DNA from: an uncultured archaeon
Lineage (GTDB): Archaea > Thermoproteota > Nitrososphaeria > Conexivisphaerales > CALBHZ01
Length of the DNA: 5,722 nucleotides
Direction of reading: 5' to 3'
NCBI GenBank assembly: GCA_937892815.1
Contig: CALBHZ010000139.1
Coordinates: 1-5,722 of the forward strand
Positions 1 through 5,697 of this stretch are shown piece by piece. Below the pieces are notes generated by a model that saw only the letters and a program-made list of their open reading frames with translations, did not search any database and had not been told where the DNA came from. Every line of letters begins with the position of its first letter. Position 1 is the first letter of the stretch. The position numbers and the translations under genes were made by a program.

Positions 1-20
1 CAGATGTGTATAAGAGCCAG
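1..20 (+). other. Nextera/Tn5 mosaic-end adapter remnant (not genomic)
   Basis: Bases 2-20 match the 19-base Tn5 mosaic end used in Nextera libraries (AGATGTGTATAAGAGACAG) with one difference, C for A at position 17. The C at position 1 is the base that precedes the mosaic end in the read-1 adapter; the read-2 adapter has G there. The mosaic end is in the orientation expected before an insert. The last few bases (about 16-20) could be genomic, because GCC AGG reads Ala-Arg in the dnaG frame and the mismatch lies there. The ATG at 4-6 lies inside the adapter and is not a gene start. Confidence 0.9.
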
Positions 21-21
21 G

Positions 22-939
22 GTATACATACCTGCTTCTACAGATATTGCTACGGCCGCTCTCATAGCCGCTGCTGTAGAAAGTGTTGATAAAGTAGGCC
101 CGTGCGCCGCGAAATTCCAATTAATAGAGATAGAGGATGTAAGGGTTACTAAGAGGAAGCAGATAATCGAGAGGGCTAAGGAGATATTAAGAGAGTGGGC
201 TTCAAAAGCTTCAAGCGAAGGAGAGGAGATAATAAAGGAAGTAGCTGAAGTTTTAAAGCCAGCAAAGCTTCTTACGTTTGGTCCAGAGCAGTTACCTGCA
301 GGTCCAGGAATACACAACTCGGATATAATAATACTAGTGGAGGGAAGGGCCGACGTACTCAATCTCTTGAGGGCTGGATATGATAACGTGATAGCTTTAA
401 ACGGAGTTAAAGTCCCTGAAACTATAATTAAGTTAGGAAAGGAGAAGAAACTGATAGCTTTTCTAGATGGAGATAGAGGAGGAGACCTCATACAGAAGGA
501 ACTATCCCAAGTCTTAAAGGTGGAAAAGGTAATCAGAGCACCACAGGGAAAGGAGGTAGAAGATCTTACGCCCATGGAAATCAGAAGTATATTGGACAAG
601 GTATTGAAAAAGGAGGAAAAGGAGATCTCTGAAATCTCTCCAGAGTTAAGGGAAAAGGTAAAGGAGCTATTTCCATCATTAAAGGAAACGCTAGAGGCCG
701 TAATTTTGGATAGTAAAATGAATTCTCTAGCTAGAATTCCGGTTAGTGAGTTAGTTAATACCCTTGAAAGCCTAAAGGGGGCTAAACACATAGTTTTTGA
801 CGGAATAGTTACTCAAAGACTTTTAGAGATCGCTAAAAAGATTGGAATTGAGACAATAATAGGATATAAGGTATCGGAGGATGCTACCCCTCCTAAAGGA
901 ATGATGGTAGCCACTTTTTCCTCGCTAAATCTGCTTTAA
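22..939 (+). CDS. dnaG: Archaeal DnaG-like primase / exosome subunit, 5' truncated
   Basis: This is the C-terminal three-quarters of archaeal DnaG, a Toprim protein. In Sulfolobus it is known as an RNA-binding subunit of the exosome and also has primer-synthesis activity. The readable protein begins at VYIPAS, in the conserved IIIPSNLD-like region of Sulfolobus DnaG, followed by ALIAA-VESVDKVGP. Counting from the ATG at position 4, the Toprim domain covers about residues 105-180: the glutamate is E113 (VEGRADVLNLL) and the acidic DxD is D155/D157 (FLDGDRGGD). A charged Lys/Glu-rich linker (about 195-225) leads to a C-terminal domain ending in KHIVFDGIVTQRLLEIA. Roughly 70 N-terminal residues are missing, since family members are about 400 residues long. 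The cut is caused by adapter sequence, so the first codons (MCIRA) are not real. The stop overlaps the stop of the convergent gene. Family assignment is by recognised motifs and similarity to the Sulfolobus protein as I remember it. Confidence 0.95.
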   Translation, partial: VYIPASTDIATAALIAAAVESVDKVGPCAAKFQLIEIEDVRVTKRKQIIERAKEILREWASKASSEGEEIIKEVAEVLKPAKLLTFGPEQLPAGPGIHNSDIIILVEGRADVLNLLRAGYDNVIALNGVKVPETIIKLGKEKKLIAFLDGDRGGDLIQKELSQVLKVEKVIRAPQGKEVEDLTPMEIRSILDKVLKKEEKEISEISPELREKVKELFPSLKETLEAVILDSKMNSLARIPVSELVNTLESLKGAKHIVFDGIVTQRLLEIAKKIGIETIIGYKVSEDATPPKGMMVATFSSLNLL

Positions 940-1226
940 AGCAACCCCAACAAATAAGGTATCAAATATTCAAACATCAACGCCATCACAATCCCCCCAA
1001 TTATGAAATTCTTACCCATCCTCCTATTTATATGGCCAAAATACAGGAAAATCCCTAAGACTATTAATAAGATATAGACGACTCTTGAAATCTTAATTAA
1101 TCCGTAAATGATGTGCAAAACTACCTCCGTTCCTCCTTCTACGAACTGGTCTATCATAGCCGTTATCATGCTTATTATATCCTGAGGACCGTTACCGTTT
1201 AACCACTCAACACTTAATACATTCAT
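936..1226 (-). CDS. Small two-helix membrane protein, possible CedA1/VirB2-like pilin
   Basis: A 96-residue protein of unproven function. Residues 1-14 are polar. Residues 15-30 (DIISMITAMIDQFVEG) form a short amphipathic stretch. Residues 35-47 are moderately hydrophobic. A strong transmembrane helix spans about 48-64 (VVYILLIVLGIFLYFG), then a short basic loop HINRRMGKN (65-73), then a second helix 74-96 (FIIGGIVMALMFEYLIPYLL). Two hydrophobic helices joined by a short positive loop is the fold plan of VirB2/TraA conjugative pilins and of CedA1, the pilin-like subunit of the crenarchaeal DNA-import (Ced) system; the link is inference from topology, not a recognised signature. The gene is convergent with dnaG, and the two stop codons overlap (936-938 and 937-939). 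The ATG at 1226 lies about 27 bases from a TTATAA box, so the mRNA is probably leaderless. It could also be an unrelated Sulfolobales membrane protein. It is likely a real gene, given its clean topology, promoter and dovetailed end. Confidence 0.75.
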   Translation of the reverse strand: MNVLSVEWLNGNGPQDIISMITAMIDQFVEGGTEVVLHIIYGLIKISRVVYILLIVLGIFLYFGHINRRMGKNFIIGGIVMALMFEYLIPYLLGLL

Positions 1227-1249
1227 TCCACTTCTAACTCTTTTCTTAA

Positions 1250-1257
1250 CTTATAAG
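1250..1257 (-). promoter_or_regulatory. TATA box for the small membrane protein gene
   Basis: On the minus strand the sequence reads CTTATAAG, preceded by a G-rich purine run (GAGGGGG) where the B recognition element would sit. The box centre is about 27 bases before the ATG at 1226, the archaeal TATA-to-start distance. Transcription would therefore begin at or next to the start codon, giving a leaderless message. This is a pattern match only. Confidence 0.6.
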
Positions 1258-1283
1258 CCCCCTCATTCCAAACGTTAAAAAAT

Positions 1284-1292
1284 GCTTTTTAG
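1284..1292 (+). promoter_or_regulatory. Candidate TATA box for the M50 protease operon
   Basis: GCTTTTTAG is a TATA-like, T-rich element centred about 29 bases before the TTG start at 1317, with an A-rich stretch just before it (about 1277-1282). It shares a 90-bp divergent intergenic region with the promoter of the small membrane gene. The match to a TATA consensus is weaker than on the other strand. A TATAAT-like stretch at 1309-1314 is too close to the start to serve a leaderless message. Confidence 0.4.
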
Positions 1293-1316
1293 GATAGGAC
1301 CGCTAGGGTATAATAG

Positions 1317-2495
1317 TTGATAGAGTATCCCTACAACGTATTACTAGGTCTTGTACTTTTCTGGTCGCTACTATATGTTATAGGTGGGAGAATAAAGAGG
1401 GATAGGGAAAATTTAGAGCTAATTATAAAACCCTTCTTCCTTCAGGTTAAGATAAAGGATATAAATCGCTTTGTGGATAAGCTGGTAAGGCCAAAGCTAG
1501 TTAAGGTTTTATCTCTAATTGGCATTCCCTCAGGCTTTATCCTATCTATATCCGCTCTTGCATTTCTCTCACATAACCTGTACAACTTCTTCGTAAGCCC
1601 TCCTAAATTTACTGGCGTGACACTTTTAATACCGTTTGTAACTATACAAAATATCACGCTCCTTACGTATTTCTTCATATCTATTCCGCTAATACTAATT
1701 CCTCATGAATTAGCACATGCGCTCGTAGCTAGATTTGAGAAGATAGATTTAAAAGGAGGAGGTTTAGCGCTCCTAGGTTTACTTTTTGCTGGTTTTATAG
1801 AACCGGATGATGAGCAATTCAGAAAGGCGAATCCAAAGAAGAAGATGAAGATATTAGCTGCAGGTTCTACGGCTAATTTGGTCATGGCCGTATTCGTCTT
1901 CTCTCTATTATTATTTCAACCTGCTACCGCTACGTTTATGTCCCCAGCTCTGAGAACGGCGTTTTATGGTCCTCCGGATGGAGTTTACATTTACATTGTG
2001 GATGAGAGTTATGGGATAGGAGCTGCTGGAGCGAGACCGGGAGACGTAATTAAAGCATTAAACGGTGTTCCAATCCGTAGTTTATCGGACTATATGAGGT
2101 TGGACTTAAAACCCGGAGAAACGGTAACCGTTTTAATAGATCGGAACGGGAAGCTATTGAACCTCTATTTAAAGGCTGTAGGCAATGGAGAAAGAGGTAG
2201 GTTAGGGTTTTATGGCTTTACATACTATCCTCCACATCTATCGGTTCCCATCTTAGCTCCTTGGTTATTTGGCCTCTTGTACTGGATAGCGTTTCTTTCA
2301 CTAATGGTTGGCATGTTTAATATGCTACCTCTATATCCATTCGATGGTGACGGGTTCTTCACGGCCTTATTTGAGTTAACGAAAAGGAAGATTTTTCCAA
2401 AGATAGCAAGGCTCTCTCTAAACGCTTTTACGCTAACCCTATTCGCTGGAAACTTACTAGCCACAATAATAAAAATGGGATTTATAGTGCTTTGA
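1317..2495 (+). CDS. M50 family (site-2 type) intramembrane metalloprotease with PDZ domain
   Basis: A polytopic membrane zinc protease of 392 residues that would cleave substrates within or near the membrane. The zinc motif HELAH is at residues 130-134 (H130, E131, H134) in a hydrophobic segment. The third zinc ligand lies in the second family motif N335-MLP-LYPFDG, with D343. Between them is a PDZ-like domain at about 222-300, including the GARPGDVIKALNGVPI core (238-253). Other hydrophobic segments lie at about 5-23, 65-88, 100-128, 145-161, 180-200, 311-338 and 368-392. Both catalytic motifs are intact, so it should be active. The start is TTG at 1317. An in-frame TAG at 1314-1316 rules out anything further upstream, and starting later would remove the first membrane helix. 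It ends 3 bp before the TtuA-like gene and is probably co-transcribed with it. The substrate is unknown; roles of archaeal S2P homologues are poorly defined, and the tRNA-modification neighbour does not suggest one. Confidence 0.92.
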   Translation: MIEYPYNVLLGLVLFWSLLYVIGGRIKRDRENLELIIKPFFLQVKIKDINRFVDKLVRPKLVKVLSLIGIPSGFILSISALAFLSHNLYNFFVSPPKFTGVTLLIPFVTIQNITLLTYFFISIPLILIPHELAHALVARFEKIDLKGGGLALLGLLFAGFIEPDDEQFRKANPKKKMKILAAGSTANLVMAVFVFSLLLFQPATATFMSPALRTAFYGPPDGVYIYIVDESYGIGAAGARPGDVIKALNGVPIRSLSDYMRLDLKPGETVTVLIDRNGKLLNLYLKAVGNGERGRLGFYGFTYYPPHLSVPILAPWLFGLLYWIAFLSLMVGMFNMLPLYPFDGDGFFTALFELTKRKIFPKIARLSLNAFTLTLFAGNLLATIIKMGFIVL

Positions 2496-2498
2496 GTT

Positions 2499-3422
2499 AT
2501 GATGAGCGTAAAATGTAGCAGATGTAATAGGCCTGCCTTTTATTACAGACCTTACTCTGGAGAATATCTATGTAAGAAATGCTTTCCTATTACGATTAAG
2601 GAGAAGGTGAGGAAAACCATATCTAAATATAAGATGTTGGAGTATGGGGATAAGATCGGTGTAGCGGTATCTGGAGGCAAGGATAGTTTATCTTTATTGA
2701 AGATATTGACTGAGATATCTAAGGGTAAGGGTTCTGAAGTAATAGCTATCACCATAGATGAGGGAATAAAGGGGTATAGAGACGAAGCGCTAAAGCTTGT
2801 GAGAAAAGTATCGAAAAAACTCAACGTAAGGTATACAGTCTATAGCTTTAAAGACCTCTTTGGATATACCATGGATGAACTAGTCAAAATAAAATCCAAT
2901 ATATCTGCATGTGCAATTTGTGGTGTATTTAGGAGGAGAGCACTAGATATCGCGGCGATGGAGGAAGGGGTAACCGTATTAGCAACGGCTCATAATTTAG
3001 ACGACACGATACAGACCTTTTTCATTAATTTATTTAACGTAGATCTCAAACGGATTTCATGGATATCTCCTATATCTAAGCCTTCTAACTTATTCAAGAT
3101 AAGAAGAATACATCCGATGATCGAGCTTTATGAGAAGGAAATAGCTCTTTACGCATATCTCGAAGGAATGCCCTTACAATCTACAACATGTCCTTATATG
3201 GAGGAGGGAATTCGGAGCGAGATAAGATCTTATTTAAACTCGATGGAGGATAGGCATCCAGGGATAAAATACAATATATATTATGCAGCTCTGAGAATAG
3301 CGGAGAGGTTGAAATCAGAAGTTAAAGCTGTAAGGTGTAAGTTATGTGGATTTCCATCTATTAATGAAGTATGTCAGGTGTGTCAATTGAGGTCTACAAT
3401 AACGAAGATCAAATCTTTTTAA
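2499..3422 (+). CDS. tRNA thiolation enzyme of the TtuA/Ncs6 (TtcA-like) family
   Basis: A 307-residue adenylating sulfur transferase that should replace a uridine oxygen of tRNA with sulfur. An N-terminal zinc ribbon has C6/C9 and C25/C28. The PP-loop ATP site is VSGGKDS (57-63). DEGIKGYRD (87-95) follows. CAICGVFRRRALD has C138/C141, and C231 lies in TCPY; this Cys trio matches the residues that bind the [4Fe-4S] cluster in TtuA. A second zinc ribbon closes the protein (C280/C283 and C292/C295). Length is full for the family. The downstream part (TCPY, KEIALYAYL, PGIKYN) looks more like TtuA, which makes 2-thio-ribothymidine at position 54 (a heat-stabilising change), than Ncs6/Ctu1, which thiolates U34. 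I leave the symbol blank because archaea carry both paralogues. Two adjacent ATGs (2499 and 2502) could start it; no strong Shine-Dalgarno is visible. The 3-bp gap after the protease gene implies one operon. Its last codons carry the SRP RNA TATA box. Confidence 0.92.
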   Translation: MMSVKCSRCNRPAFYYRPYSGEYLCKKCFPITIKEKVRKTISKYKMLEYGDKIGVAVSGGKDSLSLLKILTEISKGKGSEVIAITIDEGIKGYRDEALKLVRKVSKKLNVRYTVYSFKDLFGYTMDELVKIKSNISACAICGVFRRRALDIAAMEEGVTVLATAHNLDDTIQTFFINLFNVDLKRISWISPISKPSNLFKIRRIHPMIELYEKEIALYAYLEGMPLQSTTCPYMEEGIRSEIRSYLNSMEDRHPGIKYNIYYAALRIAERLKSEVKAVRCKLCGFPSINEVCQVCQLRSTITKIKSF

Positions 3423-3423
3423 A
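3415..3423 (+). promoter_or_regulatory. TATA box of the SRP RNA gene
   Basis: CTTTTTAAA is a good crenarchaeal TATA box. Its centre is about 27 bases before position 3446, the first base of the terminal SRP RNA helix, which is the expected distance. It overlaps the last Phe codon and the TAA stop (3420-3422) of the upstream thiolation gene, so the RNA gene has its own promoter inside the end of that coding region. Confidence 0.75.
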
Positions 3424-3445
3424 GAAGTTGCTTGTTCATTTTAGT

Positions 3446-3769
3446 GGGGGCGGTGGGAAGGGCCGGGGGGCTAGCCGTCCCCCGTAGTCCCGAAACCGGC
3501 TACACGCGGGGGCCAGTAACCCGTGGGTAAACCTAAACCTCAGAAGTTACAGCTTCCAGCTAGGAGATGATCCTGCGCCGTGGCGGGCGGTCGCTCGGGA
3601 AGGCCTCGCTCGAAGGGGCGAGGTAAACCCGGAACGCCGAACCGGGTCAGGCCCGGGAGGGAGCAGCCCTAAGGCGGGCCGACCGCGCTGCCACGTCAAC
3701 GTAGGTAATCTGTGGCTGGAAGCCGGGGACTTCTGAGGTTAGGGAATTCCACGGGAGCCACCGCCCCCA
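3446..3769 (+). ncRNA. ffs: Signal recognition particle RNA (archaeal 7S RNA)
   Basis: The RNA scaffold of the signal recognition particle, which brings nascent membrane and secreted proteins to the Sec translocon. The ends close as helix 1: 3446-3456 (GGGGGCGGTGG) pairs perfectly with 3758-3768. Helix 5 includes 3538-3547 with 3729-3738 (10 bp) and 3552-3560 with 3715-3723 (9 bp). A hairpin at 3604-3623 has an 8-bp stem and a GAAG loop (3612-3615), fitting the GNAR tetraloop of helix 6 bound by SRP19. The helix 8 core has GTCAGG (3646-3651) facing GAGCAGCC (3661-3668) under a GGGA tetraloop (3655-3658), the universal SRP54-binding element. The 5' part (about 3457-3525) would be the Alu domain with helices 3 and 4. 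The length of about 323 nt is usual for archaea. Its high GC contrasts with the flanking genes. Ends are set by helix 1 and may be off by a few bases. Confidence 0.96.
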
Positions 3770-3771
3770 AA

Positions 3772-3781
3772 TATATTTAAA
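3772..3781 (+). promoter_or_regulatory. Candidate TATA box for tRNA-Ser
   Basis: The AT-only run directly after the SRP RNA (TATATTTAAA region) is centred about 30 bases before the mature tRNA 5' end at 3807. Transcription would start a few bases upstream of the tRNA, around 3803. The same run may also help end SRP RNA transcription. Co-transcription of the two RNAs cannot be excluded. Confidence 0.5.
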
Positions 3782-3806
3782 TCATTGAGTGGGTATATGT
3801 CTAGAG

Positions 3807-3894
3807 GCCGGGGTACCCTAGCCTGGTAGGGGGCAGGCCTGCTAAGCCTGTGGGCCTTTGGCCCTCACGGGTTCAAATCCCGTCCCCGGCGCCA
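3807..3894 (+). tRNA. tRNA-Ser (anticodon GCU)
   Basis: A class II tRNA of 88 nt including an encoded 3' CCA. The acceptor stem GCCGGGG (3807-3813) pairs perfectly with CCCCGGC (3884-3890). The D stem is CCC/GGG. The anticodon stem CAGGC (3834-3838) pairs with GCCTG (3846-3850) around the loop CTGCTAA, with anticodon GCT at 3841-3843, reading AGC and AGU. The long variable arm is at 3851-3866 (GGGC...GCCC). The T arm is ACGGG-TTCAAAT-CCCGT at 3867-3883. The discriminator base is G (3891), as expected for serine, followed by CCA at 3892-3894. There is no intron in the anticodon loop. Confidence 0.96.
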
Positions 3895-3941
3895 TATTCT
3901 ATCTTAAAAGCCCTTCCGAATATATTAAGGGGTAGCAAAGC

Positions 3942-4409
3942 TTAGGAGAGGAGCGAGAACTCAGGTAATCTCTTTGATGTCTTCATGGCGATGAACGTTT
4001 CAGTATGTTGAACACCATCTATTCCTCCCACCTTACTTGATACTATCTCATGTAACTCATCTAAGTTCTTCGCCTTCACTCTTATAACTAAGTCAAACCT
4101 TCCTGTAACTTCTGAGACATCTCTCACTTCCTCGAGTTTTAAAAGCTCGTTAAATACTTGCTCCCTTTTCTTGGCGTCGGTGTCTATTCCTATATAAGCC
4201 GTCACCCTCCATCCCAGCTGTTCTTCATTTACGTCTATCGTAAACCTTTTAATTGTCCCTCTCTTTAGTAACCTCTTTATTCTACTATATACAACACTCG
4301 AATTAACCTGTATCTTCTTGCTCAACTTGGGTACGCTTTGACCAGCATCACGGATAAGTTCATTCAATATTTTAATATCTATCTCATCTAACTTATTCAT
4401 TTTTCTCAT
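3942..4409 (-). CDS. Lrp/AsnC family transcriptional regulator
   Basis: A DNA-binding regulator, probably a dimer or octamer and often responsive to amino acids. Counting from a GTG at 4415, residues 9-57 form the winged helix-turn-helix domain: LDEIDIKILNELIRD, then KLSKKIQVNSSVVYSRIKRL as the recognition unit. Residues 71-145 form the RAM ligand-binding domain with the family Gly turn TGRFDLVIRV (104-113). Length is normal and no key segment is missing. Possible starts are GTG at 4415, ATG at 4409 (used here) and ATG at 4400; a GGTGGAG stretch lies just upstream of the ATG at 4409, and homologues begin close to the LDEID segment. The gene is convergent with tRNA-Ser and downstream of glmS on the same strand, but it has its own promoter. 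Palindromes over that promoter suggest autoregulation. Its target genes cannot be told from sequence; lysine, glutamine and general Lrp types all occur in Sulfolobales. Confidence 0.93.
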   Translation of the reverse strand: MRKMNKLDEIDIKILNELIRDAGQSVPKLSKKIQVNSSVVYSRIKRLLKRGTIKRFTIDVNEEQLGWRVTAYIGIDTDAKKREQVFNELLKLEEVRDVSEVTGRFDLVIRVKAKNLDELHEIVSSKVGGIDGVQHTETFIAMKTSKRLPEFSLLS

Positions 4410-4430
4410 CTCCACCCTAATCTATTTCAA

Positions 4431-4465
4431 ACTATTATATAAAAATTTTTATAGTAAATCTACTA
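4431..4465. promoter_or_regulatory. Promoter and probable operator of the Lrp-family gene
   Basis: Read on the minus strand, this AT-only stretch holds the TATA element (TTTTTATATAA) roughly 25-30 bases before the gene's start codons. It also contains a perfect 16-bp palindrome, TATAAAAATTTTTATA (4438-4453), and a second inverted repeat TAGTA-AATC-TACTA (4452-4465). An outer ACTAT (4431-4435) mirrors ATAGT (4451-4455). Lrp-family proteins are known to bind AT-rich pseudo-palindromes and to repress their own genes, so negative autoregulation is the natural inference. Confidence 0.5.
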
Positions 4466-4480
4466 AAAAAGGAAACAAAT
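4465..4480 (-). terminator. Candidate T-rich terminator for glmS
   Basis: On the minus strand, about 75 bases after the glmS stop, the sequence reads TTTGTTTCCTTTTTT, ending in six T residues. Archaeal termination is commonly driven by such U-rich tracts without a strong hairpin. It lies just before the Lrp promoter and would separate the two transcription units. The rest of the 4481-4555 interval is AT-rich with nothing I recognise. Confidence 0.3.
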
Positions 4481-4555
4481 TTAGCTTTTAGTCTTATTTT
4501 AATTCATTATTAGATACGATGTAGCTTTATTTTTGAAAATTCCAAATATCATCAA

Positions 4556-5697
4556 TTATAGAACTGTGACGGATTTAGCTAGGTTCCTAGGCTTATCTGG
4601 ATCTAATCCCTTTTTAACAGCCATATAGTATGCGAACAACTGTAGGGGTATGATATACGCTATTGGCGTGAATATTTCGTCCATTGGAGGCATGGGAATG
4701 AAACAATCACTTAACTTTCTTAGCTCATCATCTCCTTCTTCTCCTAAAGTAATGATCTCTGCTCCTCTCGCCTTCATCTCCATAATATTTCCTATTATGA
4801 GACTTCTCGTGGAGTCTCTCGGCGCTATAAATATAACGGGAAATCCCTTCTCAATTAATGCGATAGGACCATGTTTGGATTCTCCTGCGGCTAGAGCAGT
4901 AGCCGGTGTATAAGATACCTCTAATAGCTTCAACCTTCCTTCGTACGCCGTAGCGGTGTTAATTCCTCTTCCTAAAAAGAAGAAGTGTTTCTTGTCCATG
5001 TATCGCTCGGCTAAGAACTCCATCGTAGATTTATGCTTGTTCAATACATATTCAATAATTTCAGGCATCCTCTTTAATCCGTCCTTTATGTTATCCATTT
5101 CAGACTGCGATAACTTACCTCTCCTCTTAGCTAATGCTAAAGCTAATTGTAAATGGACAATTAGCTGAGCAGTATAGGTCTTCGTTGCAGCAACCCCTAT
5201 TTCCGGACCTGATTGCTGAAGTAGATAAGCTCTAGCAACCCTCGTTATCGTTGAGCCAAGAACGTTAGTTATAGCGAGAACGGTGGCGGCTCTTGACCGC
5301 GCGTACTCGGCGCATTTTAATACATCTGCCGTTTCTCCCGATTGTGTAACGAATAATACAGCGGAATCTACGTTAATGGATCTACCATATTGTTGAATGA
5401 ATTCGCTTGCTATACAGGGAACGGTAGGAAGCGCGGCTAAGTTCGAGAAAATGTAACTTCCAGCTAAACATGAATGGTAAGAAGTACCCGAACCTACTAA
5501 ATACGAGGTTCTTGCTCTATCTAATAGTTCTGCTAGTACATTAACGTAGAATTGTTGGAGGTTAAGCGCGTACCTTAAGGACTGCGGCTGCTCAAATATC
5601 TCCTTAAGCATAAAGTGAGAATATCCGCCTTTAGTCGCCTCTTCTACACTCCAAGTTAAATGTAAGGTCTTTCTGCTTACCAAATCTCCATTCCTTC
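4556..5697 (-). CDS. glmS: Glucosamine-6-phosphate synthase, isomerase half (5' truncated)
   Basis: The C-terminal sugar isomerase part of GlmS, which turns fructose-6-phosphate and glutamine into glucosamine-6-phosphate, the entry to UDP-GlcNAc and glycan synthesis. Counting from the TTG at 5683, the linker WSVEEATKGGYSHFMLKEIFEQP (11-33) leads into SIS domain 1 with GSGTSYH (64-70) and TQSGETAD (113-120), then GVAATKTYTAQL (163-174). SIS domain 2 has FLGRGIN (236-242), E248-GRLK252-LLE255, KHGP (H271) and the tail PRNLAKSVTVL (K370). These fall at a constant offset of 233 from E. coli GlmS E481, K485, E488, H504 and K603, so the active site is complete and correctly spaced. The N-terminal glutamine amidotransferase domain (about 230-240 residues) is absent because the contig ends. 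TTG 5683 is an internal Leu codon: the frame continues upstream as GRNGD until adapter bases begin at 5698. This is not a natural isomerase-only protein. Confidence 0.95.

Noticed and set aside
1442..1885. Minus-strand open frames of 78 and 60 residues inside the protease gene
   Set aside because: They lie antisense to conserved motifs of the M50 protein, show no recognisable domain and have no promoter; they are shadows of the real gene.
2499..2505. ATGATGA at the start of the thiolation gene as a C box
   Set aside because: It is explained by two consecutive start codons; no D/D' box follows in the next 60 bases.
2225..2824. Minus-strand open frames of 79 and 90 residues opposite the protease and thiolation genes
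   Set aside because: They are antisense to conserved coding sequence (the second M50 motif and the PP-loop), with compositions unlike real proteins here.
3446..3769. Part of an rRNA operon, given high GC and neighbouring tRNA
   Set aside because: The terminal helix, helix 5 pairings, GNAR hairpin and GTCAGG/AGCAGC core identify SRP RNA; no rRNA signature is present.
4540..4556. C-box-like TTGATGAT after glmS (minus strand), possible C/D box sRNA
   Set aside because: The first base does not fit RUGAUGA, and no CUGA D box follows within a sensible distance.
4650..5168. Plus-strand open frames of 87 and 70 residues inside glmS
   Set aside because: They are antisense to the SIS domains of GlmS, and no promoter or family is recognisable.
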